64,000 nucleotides of DNA, from positions 1-64,000 of IMG/VR virus record IMGVR_UViG_3300023239_000006, one strand, 5' to 3'. This document shows positions 8,257-16,556 of the stretch, piece by piece. The translations under genes and the position numbers were made by a program. The DNA is from a virus. Position 1 is the first letter of the stretch, and each line of letters starts with the position of its first letter. Below the pieces are notes generated by a model that saw nothing but the letters and a program-made list of their open reading frames with translations, made no database searches and was not told the origin of the DNA.

Positions 8257-9062
8257 TATTTTGCTCCCTTAGCTTCTGCTAATCTTTGTAATAGTTCTGC
8301 ACGGATACTAGCACGTAGGTCGGCGCCTTCTCTAACACGGTTCATTGGGTTGTCGCCGCCAGCCACTTTAGGATGTGTTCCTTTAGGCTTATTCATGCCA
8401 CCGGCTAATTGGTTGTTCATATAGTCAACACTTTTAACTTCAGGATCTGGCTCGTTTGCATATGATTCGTCTTTTTCTTTATCACGCATCTTCTTTTCTA
8501 GCTTGTGATCGTCCATGTCGTGATCACCATCGCCATCTTGGTCGCCCATTGCTTTCTGCATAGCGTCCATTGGACTGTCATCTTTCTCCATATCGTGATC
8601 GTCCATGTCGTGATCACCATCACCATCTTGGTCACCCATTGCTTTCTGCATAGCGTCCATTGGACTGTCATCTTTCTCCATATCGTGATCGTCCATGTCG
8701 TGATCACCATCACCATCTTGGTCACCCATTGCTTTATCAAAGTCTGGTAACATCTTCAACGGACCTTTATCTAGATTACCTAAACTTAAAGGTGCAATGC
8801 TAGGTCCAGGAGGAGTTAAACTAGGCATTGGTTGATTGATCATATCCGGATTTACTTTAGTCATTAACTTTAGTAAACTTTCAATGCTGTCCATACCTTG
8901 TGCATTAAGATTAACACTCATTGATGGTGGAGTTACTGCAGGAGTAGATGACATTGGGGGCATCATTCCACTCATCATAGAATCACCGCAGGCTTCTACT
9001 GCTACGTTACTGACCGGGCGATCTAAGTCACGCATTGTTTGCATTAATTTATTAAAATCCAT
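8256..9062 (-). CDS. Asp-rich protein with three EF-hand-like 30-residue repeats
   Basis: 268 residues. The N-terminal 90 are Met/Pro-rich and probably disordered. Residues of about 108-190 hold three nearly identical 30-residue repeats, each with DQDGDGDHDMDD, which places Asp at loop positions 1, 3, 5, 9 and 12 and Gly at 6, as in EF-hand/calcium loops, followed by HDMEKDDSPMDAMQKA. The DNA repeats at period 90 bp (8504-8733), nearly base-identical, so the expansion is recent. The C-terminus is basic. ATG 9062 has AAAGGA upstream and abuts the preceding gene. Calcium binding is inferred; a simple polyacidic linker is the alternative. Confidence 0.65.
   Translation of the reverse strand: MDFNKLMQTMRDLDRPVSNVAVEACGDSMMSGMMPPMSSTPAVTPPSMSVNLNAQGMDSIESLLKLMTKVNPDMINQPMPSLTPPGPSIAPLSLGNLDKGPLKMLPDFDKAMGDQDGDGDHDMDDHDMEKDDSPMDAMQKAMGDQDGDGDHDMDDHDMEKDDSPMDAMQKAMGDQDGDGDHDMDDHKLEKKMRDKEKDESYANEPDPEVKSVDYMNNQLAGGMNKPKGTHPKVAGGDNPMNRVREGADLRASIRAELLQRLAEAKGAK
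8504..8733 (-). repeat. 90-bp tandem repeat encoding the EF-hand-like loops
   Basis: Two and a half copies of a 90-bp unit (starting near 8504, 8594 and 8684) differ at only a few positions. Everything is in frame with the coding sequence. Confidence 0.9.
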
Positions 9063-9649
9063 TATACTTTTCCTTTAAGTGGATCTGGATTACTAATCTT
9101 GCTCATAGGAGCCATAGATCCAGCTTTGTCTTGTTTTGCCTTAGGTAATTTGTATTCCCCAACACCGTCTTCTTTCTTACGGGCTTTAGCCGTTTTCTCT
9201 AAATCTTTTAAGAAACTCTTGTTAAAATCATCCCCAAAATAATCTTTGTGTTTAATTTTTTCATTTTTGTACTCTGCTTCATCTAGTACTGCTTCACCGC
9301 TAGGGTCTAGGTCAAATGTAGCATGTTCTGCTTCAGCTGGGTCGCCGCCGTTACGCACTCTGAAATTAGATTCAGGCACTAAGTGGCCAACGTGTACAGC
9401 AAGTTCGGGTGCAGTAATTGGATATTCACAAACCACTTCGAATGTGTACACTTCCATGTTTGCAAGTTCTGGGAAATCCAACGGAATCGCTTGAGCAGAT
9501 GTTTTAGACTTTTCAATGATTGTTGGATTAGCTGCCCCGAGCATTTCCTTTAATTTTTTTTCAAAATCCTTAGGCAATTCGCCTGCGACTTTTACTCTAA
9601 AAGGGTATGCTTTTTTGCTTTCAGCAAGATATTCTTTAAAAGTTTTCAT
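9062..9649 (-). CDS. internal-head-protein-like gene with a T4-type capsid targeting N-terminus
   Basis: 195 residues. The N-terminus MKTFKEYLAESKK closely matches the capsid targeting sequence of T4 internal proteins (MKTYQEFIAE in IPIII) and ends in LAE, the (L/I)xE pattern cut by prohead protease gp21. A mixed alpha/beta region follows (PFRVKVAGELPKDFEKKLKE; FEVVCEYPITAPELAVHVG), then a basic tail. Inference: the protein is packaged in the prohead, trimmed after residue 10, and perhaps injected with the DNA. ATG 9649 lies 5 nt after octamer ACTAAATA. It lies between gp16 and the repeat protein. Confidence 0.6.
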   Translation of the reverse strand: MKTFKEYLAESKKAYPFRVKVAGELPKDFEKKLKEMLGAANPTIIEKSKTSAQAIPLDFPELANMEVYTFEVVCEYPITAPELAVHVGHLVPESNFRVRNGGDPAEAEHATFDLDPSGEAVLDEAEYKNEKIKHKDYFGDDFNKSFLKDLEKTAKARKKEDGVGEYKLPKAKQDKAGSMAPMSKISNPDPLKGKV

Positions 9650-9654
9650 ATCAG

Positions 9655-9662
9655 TATTTAGT
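9655..9662 (-). promoter_or_regulatory. late promoter octamer embedding the gp16 stop
   Basis: ACTAAATA followed by CTGAT and ATG 9649. The TAA inside the octamer is the stop codon of gp16 (9658-9660). Confidence 0.55.
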
Positions 9663-10134
9663 CCTTTTGACCCAAACTCTTGAGCAATGCATTACGGTCT
9701 GTGATTATATAACCTGAACCTTTTAGCACATCGTTAGGGTCTTCTGGTGAATCTTTATCCATTTTTAGTTTCTTTAACTGTAGATCAATAGCTTTGAGCT
9801 TTTTATCTACTTTGTTAGTCTTTGCGGTGATAGCATGTCCTAGCATACTGCTAGCAACTTCAAATATTCTGCTAGAATATCGTACTTCTACGTTCATACC
9901 TAGATCCATTAGTTCGTCATAGGCTTTTTCTGCTTTTGCTGCTAGATCGTCAAGTTCGTCGTCGCCTAAGTCGTCCAACTCTGTAATCTGCGGTAATGTT
10001 CGAGTGATCTCTGCTACTGCGTTGTAACTATCAGTTATGCTTTTAACTTGAGAATGGGTAGGAGGTTCAATAACTGGCTTAGCTTCTGGCTCTGCTGAGT
10101 CTAGGTTGAACAATTCTTCTAACTTTTTGGTCAT
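9658..10134 (-). CDS. 16: terminase small subunit gp16
   Basis: 158 residues, similar in size to T4 gp16 (164). The disordered, acidic N-terminus contains MTKKLEELFNLD. A central helical coiled-coil hairpin follows (YDELMDLGMNVEVRYSSRIFEVASSML, then KLKAIDLQLKKLKMDKD), as expected for the ring-forming oligomerisation core. It recognises concatemeric DNA and stimulates gp17. ATG 10134 sits 5 nt after octamer GATAAGTA with no Shine-Dalgarno. Confidence 0.8.
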   Translation of the reverse strand: MTKKLEELFNLDSAEPEAKPVIEPPTHSQVKSITDSYNAVAEITRTLPQITELDDLGDDELDDLAAKAEKAYDELMDLGMNVEVRYSSRIFEVASSMLGHAITAKTNKVDKKLKAIDLQLKKLKMDKDSPEDPNDVLKGSGYIITDRNALLKSLGQKD

Positions 10135-10139
10135 ATAAT

Positions 10140-10147
10140 TACTTATC
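10140..10147 (-). promoter_or_regulatory. late-promoter-like octamer (G variant) before gp16
   Basis: GATAAGTA, then ATTAT, then ATG 10134. It overlaps the TAA stop of gp4 (10143-10145). The sixth base is G instead of the usual A. Confidence 0.45.
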
Positions 10148-10583
10148 TACGTTTACTGCCTTGGTGGAAAATATCGCCTTCATTTACTATTCGAAATTTG
10201 ATACCTTGCTGTTTGCACCATGCAGTAGCAGCTTCCCATTTGGCTACATTCTTAACATACTGTTGCTGATTGTATTGACTCTTTCCTACTTTATCTATAA
10301 ATGTTTGACTAGACGGCTTTACTTCTATTAGCTCTGCATGTTTCGCGCCGTTTTTATCGTTGTACACTACAAAGAAATCAGGAACATAAATGGTATATTT
10401 GCCAGTGAGCGGATCCCTATACGGTATTTGTACGCTTTCGCTTGCCCACTTCTCAACGCTAGGATGTTCGTCTAGCATTTTCATAAAGATAAATTCCCAA
10501 GAGCTGCGAGACATAGGAGTTTTCTTCCCAACATACTTTTCGGGATTTTTTACTTCATATCTACCTTGTGCAAACTTTGCCAT
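10143..10583 (-). CDS. 4: gp4 head completion protein (TnsA-like nuclease fold)
   Basis: 146 residues matching T4-type gp4 (head completion, also called gp50/gp4), added after packaging to stabilise full heads. The PD-(D/E)xK-type residues are visible: Glu 30 in SSWEF, Asp 69 in VPDFFVVY, and EVK at 87-89, as in TnsA-family endonucleases. It starts at 10583, overlapping the stop of the 122-residue gene by 1 nt. Confidence 0.85.
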   Translation of the reverse strand: MAKFAQGRYEVKNPEKYVGKKTPMSRSSWEFIFMKMLDEHPSVEKWASESVQIPYRDPLTGKYTIYVPDFFVVYNDKNGAKHAELIEVKPSSQTFIDKVGKSQYNQQQYVKNVAKWEAATAWCKQQGIKFRIVNEGDIFHQGSKRR

Positions 10584-10951
10584 TATGCTGCAATATTCCT
10601 AATTTGAGTTGGTTTTACATCAGCAGTTCTAAATCCTAGTGTACTACTAGGAGTTCTATTATTATTAAGAACTTCTCCGACTACTTGACTTAACCCTAGA
10701 TTATCAAACCCAGTTAGGCTGTCTAATATTTGAAATATAGGAGTACCGTCTAACTTTGCCTGTTTTAATAAAACAGTTGATACTGTTTGTGCTGCATCTA
10801 ATTCGAATCCTTTTGATCTAAAGAATGCAATAGTTGCATTGACATCATCAGCATTAAATTCTAAAGGTGCTTGCCCATAACTATCAAAGAATAGTTTTGT
10901 TCCTGCTGCACTATCCTGTTTAATTTGTGCGGGGAGATTAGTAGTTGCCAT
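10583..10951 (-). CDS. conserved hypothetical protein near gp4
   Basis: 122 residues, N-terminus MATTNLPAQIKQDSAAGTKL, mostly helical (DVNATIAFFRSKGFEL, TVSTVLLKQAKLDG). Not recognised. A protein of this type sits between gp4 and tail genes in aquatic T4-like phages, suggesting a small tail or baseplate component. No Shine-Dalgarno is visible; the start follows the previous stop by 1 nt, so translation is probably coupled. Confidence 0.6.
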   Translation of the reverse strand: MATTNLPAQIKQDSAAGTKLFFDSYGQAPLEFNADDVNATIAFFRSKGFELDAAQTVSTVLLKQAKLDGTPIFQILDSLTGFDNLGLSQVVGEVLNNNRTPSSTLGFRTADVKPTQIRNIAA

Positions 10952-10952
10952 A

Positions 10953-12029
10953 TTACGGTGCTAGGTTCTTTGGTGAAGCAGTAGTTGTTTCTGTGTTGCT
11001 GGAGCTTTTAGGAAATATTGTTCCTACAAGGCCGCCTACGGTGCTTACTGCGGTTGCAATATTTGCTGGGTTGCTTAAAACATTTATTGCTTCTCTCTTA
11101 AGACTATCTTTTGAAAGTTCTTTAAAATTCTTGTAGGTGTTGACCGTTTTAATAGCACTCCCTAAGAATCCCCCAAAACTGTCAAAAGTATTACCATTAG
11201 CTAAATCGCCAAATATACTTTCTAATCCATCAAGGACTCCGCCGTCACCTGTTAAGTTGCTTACGCCGCCGCCTGCTACACTTAATGGACTTGGTACAGT
11301 ATCATAGTGCAGTGTGGCAAATCCTTTTGGACTATCATATCCTACATTACCCGCACTATACTTTACCGCTTCATATTCTAAAGTCATTTGACTTTCTAGT
11401 ACTTCACTACCTGCTGCATAATCTAATGATCCGTGATTCCAGTTAGTAATTTTTGGATTAATTAACGTGTATCCGGTAAAGCGTCTGCGCGCCATAGTGT
11501 ATATGCTAATGCTTTTAAAGAAAGGAACAGAAATATTATTATCCATACCGTATCTAAAATTATCTAGTGGTGTCTTTGTAGGCCTGAATTTATTTTCGTT
11601 ATACGCAGAAGTTGGCAAGTGTCTATCAGCAACATAGTATCCGTAGTATATTGCCCATAATGCATTAGTTACACCTGCTGCATCATCGTGCATGGTAATT
11701 GATATAGGTTCGTAGTTGATGTTTTTGTAAACAATCTTTTTTCTATTATATTGATTTTTTGTAAGAGTATCAAATTTAAATTTAGGAAGTTCTGTAGTTT
11801 TAACCAGCATACCAACTTCTTGAGAATGTTTAGCTGTAAATGCTGCTGCTGCGTGGGCAGTTGGATCAATCTCAAATCGCACATAGTAATTAAACTTTGT
11901 ACGAGGAGCTAATCTCATAGTATCGTCTATGAATAGACGCGTGGCATGCTGCCAGTTAGAAACTATTCCCTTAGGAGTAGTTAACCCTGTGCCTACGCCA
12001 TTTAGAAAACGAGTAAAGTAGTTTGCCAT
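10953..12029 (-). CDS. tail-tube-like protein (gp54-like tube initiator or gp19 paralog)
   Basis: 358 residues. Residues from about 40 to 235 resemble a tail-tube fold: FNYYVRFEI, VKTTELPKFKFDTLTKN, YKNINYEPISITMHDDAAG and a closing QMTLEYEAVKYSAG. A Gly/Ala-rich C-terminal extension of about 120 residues follows. This fits a gp19-related initiator such as gp54, which starts tube polymerisation on the baseplate; T4 gp54 has 320 residues. It lies directly downstream of gp19. ATG 12029 is 5 nt after octamer CATAAATA. Confidence 0.65.
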   Translation of the reverse strand: MANYFTRFLNGVGTGLTTPKGIVSNWQHATRLFIDDTMRLAPRTKFNYYVRFEIDPTAHAAAAFTAKHSQEVGMLVKTTELPKFKFDTLTKNQYNRKKIVYKNINYEPISITMHDDAAGVTNALWAIYYGYYVADRHLPTSAYNENKFRPTKTPLDNFRYGMDNNISVPFFKSISIYTMARRRFTGYTLINPKITNWNHGSLDYAAGSEVLESQMTLEYEAVKYSAGNVGYDSPKGFATLHYDTVPSPLSVAGGGVSNLTGDGGVLDGLESIFGDLANGNTFDSFGGFLGSAIKTVNTYKNFKELSKDSLKREAINVLSNPANIATAVSTVGGLVGTIFPKSSSNTETTTASPKNLAP

Positions 12030-12034
12030 AATAA

Positions 12035-12042
12035 TATTTATG
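12035..12042 (-). promoter_or_regulatory. late promoter octamer of the tube-like gene
   Basis: CATAAATA followed by TTATT and ATG 12029, no Shine-Dalgarno. It lies just after the gp19 terminator. Confidence 0.6.
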
Positions 12043-12045
12043 CCG

Positions 12046-12078
12046 TAAAAAAAGCCCGGAATGCGTCCGAGCTTTTTC
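12046..12078 (-). terminator. terminator after gp19
   Basis: Minus strand stem AAAAAGCTCGGA / TCCGGGCTTTTT (one mismatch) followed by T residues, 15 nt beyond the gp19 stop at 12093. Confidence 0.75.
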
Positions 12079-12092
12079 TAGTACTGCGTAGA

Positions 12093-12731
12093 TTAGACTG
12101 GTGTACCTGCTCCAGTAACTGCCTCGCCAAGTGTACGACCAACTGCTGCACCGATACCAGATCCAACACTGGATGCTCCTGCACCCCATTGTTCCATGTT
12201 ATCAAAGCGGATTGTTAGTGCCACAGTAGCTGCTTCGTTAGTAGCGTAATTCATATCGCCGTAGTCTGCATTCATTAAGATGCAACCATACATGTTCATA
12301 GTTTCTAGAACGTTTGATACGTAGTTACCGTTACCGCCGTCTAGTACTTCAACACGAGTTGTGAACTTATAGTCAATACCTGAACGTGCAGATGATTGTT
12401 CCATAAAGTCAAACTGTTTCTGAATTTGCTGACCAACTAACTTTTGAACTTCACCACTAGCATCATCACGTAATGTTAATGATAATGTTTCAAAGCTAGG
12501 CTTACCAGCAAGGTAAACCTTGCTGTTGTAAACGTCTAACATAATCTCTTCAAAGTTTACCTTTGGACGAGTAACGTCTTGTACTTGCTTGGTTAGCTCA
12601 GTGGCTGCTGCAACACCAAAACCTAAGAGAGTCACTCTAAAGCGATACTTCAGTTTTGGCATCAATAGTACTTGCGTACTGCCGGCGCCTCCTGTCGGGA
12701 TACCAAAATTATTTAATGATGTAATAGCCAT
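12093..12731 (-). CDS. 19: gp19 major tail tube protein
   Basis: 212 residues (T4 gp19 has 163, so about 50 extra). Typical motifs are KYRFRVTLLGFG, a long loop, FEEIMLDVYNSKVYLAGKP, LSLTLRDDASG, FTTRVEVLDGGNG and VALTIRFDNMEQW near the end, followed by a Gly/Ala tail. It forms the inner tail tube. GGAGAG precedes ATG 12731, 2 nt after the sheath stop, so gp18 and gp19 are co-transcribed. A terminator follows. Confidence 0.92.
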   Translation of the reverse strand: MAITSLNNFGIPTGGAGSTQVLLMPKLKYRFRVTLLGFGVAAATELTKQVQDVTRPKVNFEEIMLDVYNSKVYLAGKPSFETLSLTLRDDASGEVQKLVGQQIQKQFDFMEQSSARSGIDYKFTTRVEVLDGGNGNYVSNVLETMNMYGCILMNADYGDMNYATNEAATVALTIRFDNMEQWGAGASSVGSGIGAAVGRTLGEAVTGAGTPV

Positions 12732-12733
12732 TT

Positions 12734-15700
12734 TTAAATCTCTCCTGTGTTCTTGACACGCAATGGAATGTAAATGAACTCAACTGCCTTGACGGGTTCG
12801 ATAGCGATATCTACCCAAAGCTCGTTGCGATCAATTCTTGCCGCTGTGTTATTTGACTCGTCACACACTACAGCAAAGTCATACAATGCACGTAAGCCTA
12901 CCAATTCTAACAATAGACTTTCACATGCTTGTTTAACTTCATCTCTAGTAATCTTATCATTTGGTTCAAAGATAAACGGACGAGCTAATTTGTTTAACTG
13001 ACTACGTAAGTATACTGTTAAACGTGCTACGTTGATACGATCTAATGCTGATGCGTTTCTTGCACGAGTCTTCTGACCATAGTTAACTAGTCCAACACCA
13101 TTAAAGAATGTAATTGGGTTAATTTTTAAGTCATATAACGTATCACGTTGACCTTCATTCAGTGCAACAGTTTGGAATTCACCGCTTGCTGCATCAATGT
13201 AACCAACGGCTGTAGCGTTAGTAATGCCACCGCGTCTTGTACCTGCTGGAGCAAACCATGGGTAAGAAACGTTGTCGCTTAGTGCAATAGTCTTAAGCAT
13301 CATGTGTGAGCTAGGAACAACTGCATTGGCGCCGCTTAGGTCTGTGGTAAATCCACTTGGGTAGAACGTAGCCAAGTATTCGTCGTAAGTAACAAGCCCT
13401 TTATCGCCGTTATCAGTAACTAGCTCTGCATTTGAACCCCAGTTAGTTAATGTTGTAGCATCGCTAGCTAAACGTAGTGGAGTGTCACCAACTACAAACG
13501 CTGTAATTCCACGATCGATATTCAAGTTAACTAGATTGCTCATTAGCTCAGGATATCCTGGGCAAGAAATAATGTTAAAGTTACGTCTTTCTTCGTCACG
13601 GATCTCGCTGCTTGTATCAACTGCACTCTTAAGCGCAGCAACTACAACACCACGTTGTGCATGACGTAGGAATGATCCAGAACCGTCTTCATTATTTGGG
13701 CTAGCTGTAACCCAACGATCAGTTGCATAGTCTGCCATAGATTCGTTGTTGTTAAAACGTACATTATCACTTGCTGTATTCACGTAGTTGTTTTGGTAAC
13801 GCTTAACGTTGCCGCCACTTCTGCGCAAGTTCCACAGCAACATGCCTCTTGGATATAGATCTGGATCTGGAGCATCAAAGTCTAAGAAGTTACTGTTAGC
13901 TAGATCGCTAATAGAAGCTGCAATAGTTTCTTCGCCGTTCAAGTCATAACGTGCATCGGCAAACAAGATACCTTCTTCAGTTTGTTGATCAGTCTTGTCA
14001 ACTAATTCCCAACGATTCTTTCCGTCGGCAATATCAGTTCTTGCTGAATTGTAACGGTAAATTGTTGGATAATTTTCTAAGTCGGCTGTGCTAATCCACA
14101 AGTCGCCTGTTAGTGTTCCGGCTATCCAAGGATTGCTTGCTGATACCACTGGAGTGTATCCAATACGTGTTGTATCTACGCTATTAAAATCTGATGCAGC
14201 GTTTCTGTAACCAACCCAAGTTGTACCATCATGTATCATAATGTCAACATCGCCAACACTAGAGCTGTACCATAATTGTCCATCATCTGCTTCGTTTAGA
14301 GGAGCGCTAGCAGATGCACTAAAGGCAGTAGTTGTAAATGGTGCCCAGGCTGAGACAACATAGTCATCACTTGAACCTGCAGGCGCAGCATATACATTTA
14401 GTGCGCTGGCAAACAAGTTACCAAATACACTGTCAGTGTCGACAATTCTAAAGTCGCCTCCTAACTTGTGGTAAATGCTCAATACGTTAGTTGCATTAGT
14501 AGGCGCGGTACTTGCTGCTACTGATTCTGCTTCAATGTTTGCAAATCCTGCTGCGTTAATTGCTTGAGCAATTAGTTCAGCATCGTCCATGTCGTTGGTA
14601 GCAGTGAATGAAATAGTCTTTGCTGTACCTAATGCAATAACACCCTTAACACTTTCTGCAATTGTGAATGACTTTGGACCAGTAGATGCAACTGATCCTA
14701 CTGTTATGCTAGTAGCAATTGTTGTGTATTGTCCGGCCGCAACAGACCGTCTCCACATTCTAAATGTAACACTATCAGGCACTATGTCATTGAACGAGCC
14801 TTCTTGGCTGTTTGTTTGAACCATTAATGCGTTAGCACTAATGTTGATTCCGCCGCCGCTGCGGTCTAAGTAATACAATGCTGCATTTGTAGTAGCATAG
14901 ATAGGAGCTTCGCTTGCTACCCAAGTAGCAGTCGCTGAATTCCATTGCTTAACTCTCCAACGTGCGCCATTGTTTGGCTCAGTTGTCTTTAACCATACTG
15001 AACCTGTTGGGCGTGCAGTTGCATCGTTGCTCTTCCATGTTGGAACTTGCGTATGTGGAGTTTGCTGTAGACCTGGAGCATAAAATGTGCCAGCAACTAA
15101 ACCTAATAAGGATAGTGTAGTAGTGCCTGCACCAATGGTAATTGTTGTTGACAGACTAGAATCAACAGTAGCTGGTTGATCGTTAGTACCGGAAGTATAA
15201 AGATAAATTTCGCCGCCAACTGCTCTAGCAAATACGCCTCTTGCTTCTTCAGCATCAACAATAGTTAATCCATTAATAAGTGCAACTGTTGCTGCAACAG
15301 TTTCGCCACCGGTCAATGTAATAGTTGTTCCGTTAATTGTAAAGTTGCCTGCTATAGGAGTACTAAAGCCAGAGCCAGTTACAGTTGCGTGGCTTAATGC
15401 CCACTCTGTAGAACCAACTAGCGCCCATGCACCTGCAACAACACCAGCGACTGGTAGTCCAGCGCTCTTGAAATAAATTTTAGCTTCTTCGCTACCTGCG
15501 CCGCTTCCTTGCACTGTTTGGAACACAACACAGTAGTCACCGATAGAGCCAATAGATGCTTTTGGAACACCGCCTGATTCAATTTTAGAACTGTCGTCGT
15601 CTGTTAGTACTATTGGAGTTTTTGCTGCAAACTTCTGTCCACCGGTAGTGCTAACATCTGCACTGTTCCACTCTTGGATGCCCCAAGTAGTCGCTTGCGT

Positions 15701-16114
15701 ATCAACCCACCATTTGCCGTTATTCGGGGCCGCTCCCGGAGCAGTTGCTTGGGCTTCTAACTCTGATAGATCAACATCAGCACGTACAATAAATGCTGCG
15801 TTGCTGACTCCTAGCAAGCTGTAAGCTGCTAGCAGACCGTATTCGTTTCTTTCACCGCCGTGTACTGGACTTGAAGAAGCAGTCTTCTCAAAGAATGGTA
15901 CTCCAAACAGATCAGTAAGATCGCGTTGGCTAGTTAGTTTAAATGCCTTGCCGGCATTTGCTTTTGTTGTGGATGAGGCAACCGCTGTCCCTGATCCGTT
16001 CGTTTTGTCTTGCGCTGTAGCTACTACGATAAGAGGAGTAGTACCAGGCTCTGCTGGTGTGTAAAAACTCTCGTCGATAACTGTAACTTGTACGCCTGGT
16101 GATTGTAGTGCCAT
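12734..16114 (-). CDS. 18: gp18 tail sheath protein, enlarged by Trp-rich insert modules
   Basis: 1126 residues against 659 in T4. The N-terminus (SPGVQVTVIDESFYT) and the C-terminal sheath domain (NVARLTVYLRSQLNKLARPF, DFAVVCDESNN, PVKAVEFIYIPLRV) are clearly gp18. The extra length is in the middle: repeated surface-like modules of the type G-xLW-x...W (PNNGKWWVDTQATTW, RPTGSVWLKTTEP, DDGQLWYSSSV, TGDLWISTADLE). AGGAG precedes ATG 16114. The late octamer GGTAAATA lies at 16149-16156. Confidence 0.93.
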   Translation of the reverse strand: MALQSPGVQVTVIDESFYTPAEPGTTPLIVVATAQDKTNGSGTAVASSTTKANAGKAFKLTSQRDLTDLFGVPFFEKTASSSPVHGGERNEYGLLAAYSLLGVSNAAFIVRADVDLSELEAQATAPGAAPNNGKWWVDTQATTWGIQEWNSADVSTTGGQKFAAKTPIVLTDDDSSKIESGGVPKASIGSIGDYCVVFQTVQGSGAGSEEAKIYFKSAGLPVAGVVAGAWALVGSTEWALSHATVTGSGFSTPIAGNFTINGTTITLTGGETVAATVALINGLTIVDAEEARGVFARAVGGEIYLYTSGTNDQPATVDSSLSTTITIGAGTTTLSLLGLVAGTFYAPGLQQTPHTQVPTWKSNDATARPTGSVWLKTTEPNNGARWRVKQWNSATATWVASEAPIYATTNAALYYLDRSGGGINISANALMVQTNSQEGSFNDIVPDSVTFRMWRRSVAAGQYTTIATSITVGSVASTGPKSFTIAESVKGVIALGTAKTISFTATNDMDDAELIAQAINAAGFANIEAESVAASTAPTNATNVLSIYHKLGGDFRIVDTDSVFGNLFASALNVYAAPAGSSDDYVVSAWAPFTTTAFSASASAPLNEADDGQLWYSSSVGDVDIMIHDGTTWVGYRNAASDFNSVDTTRIGYTPVVSASNPWIAGTLTGDLWISTADLENYPTIYRYNSARTDIADGKNRWELVDKTDQQTEEGILFADARYDLNGEETIAASISDLANSNFLDFDAPDPDLYPRGMLLWNLRRSGGNVKRYQNNYVNTASDNVRFNNNESMADYATDRWVTASPNNEDGSGSFLRHAQRGVVVAALKSAVDTSSEIRDEERRNFNIISCPGYPELMSNLVNLNIDRGITAFVVGDTPLRLASDATTLTNWGSNAELVTDNGDKGLVTYDEYLATFYPSGFTTDLSGANAVVPSSHMMLKTIALSDNVSYPWFAPAGTRRGGITNATAVGYIDAASGEFQTVALNEGQRDTLYDLKINPITFFNGVGLVNYGQKTRARNASALDRINVARLTVYLRSQLNKLARPFIFEPNDKITRDEVKQACESLLLELVGLRALYDFAVVCDESNNTAARIDRNELWVDIAIEPVKAVEFIYIPLRVKNTGEI

Positions 16115-16148
16115 ATTCCCTATTCTCCTGGTAATAGTTTACTCAAAG

Positions 16149-16156
16149 TATTTACC
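16149..16156 (-). promoter_or_regulatory. late promoter octamer of gp18
   Basis: GGTAAATA on the minus strand, about 34 nt upstream of gp18, leaving a conventional leader with CCAGGAG. Confidence 0.55.
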
Positions 16157-16207
16157 TGAATGCAGGAAAAATAGTCCGTTATAACCCCTGAAAAAGGGGC
16201 AGAAAAG

Positions 16208-16215
16208 GCTAAGTA
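16208..16215 (+). promoter_or_regulatory. late-promoter-like octamer 5 nt before the HNH-like gene
   Basis: GCTAAGTA followed by TTTTT and ATG 16221 on the plus strand; no Shine-Dalgarno. It diverges from the gp18 promoter. Confidence 0.4.
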
Positions 16216-16220
16216 TTTTT

Positions 16221-16556
16221 ATGAGACCACTTTGCAAGTGCGGATACCGCCCTAAAGCAGTAAATTACAAGAAAAATGACAGAGTATACTACCGAAGTCT
16301 CTGTGAAATCTGCATGTCCAACGGAATTGGTCATGGAATACCCCGCTGGGTTAGAGCAGGGTATCAGATAAAGTTACAATGCGATAAGTGCGGGTTTCGA
16401 TCACCGCATAAAGAAGTGTTTAGAGTATTTCACGTAGACGGTAATTTAAACAACTGCCGTCCTAACAATCTAAAAACTGTTTGCTGTAACTGTGCTCAAG
16501 TACTAGGCAAAGAAGGAATTGCCTGGAAGCAGGGTGACCTCATCGCTGACTATTGA
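16221..16556 (+). CDS. zinc-finger / HNH-like protein
   Basis: 111 residues with paired cysteines (CKCG, CEIC, CDKC, CCNC) forming two probable zinc sites, and an HNH-like core FHVDGNLNNCRPNNLKTVCCNC. The last His of the HNH motif is not in its usual place (CAQV follows the final CxxC), so cleavage activity is doubtful. Its 3' end overlaps the convergent dNMP kinase gene by 54 nt. Encoded opposite to its neighbours between gp18 and dNMP kinase, it may be a mobile element or a domesticated DNA-binding protein. Confidence 0.7.
   Translation: MRPLCKCGYRPKAVNYKKNDRVYYRSLCEICMSNGIGHGIPRWVRAGYQIKLQCDKCGFRSPHKEVFRVFHVDGNLNNCRPNNLKTVCCNCAQVLGKEGIAWKQGDLIADY

Noticed and set aside
8504-8733. Regular 90-bp repeats that might suggest a CRISPR array or an iteron origin
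   Set aside because: The repeats are contiguous, have no unique spacers, and are in frame within an Asp-rich coding sequence.
8505-8750. Long open frames antisense to the Asp-rich repeats (Val/His-rich)
   Set aside because: They are the mirror of GAY/GGY codons, have no ribosome site and use the opposite strand of a well-supported gene.
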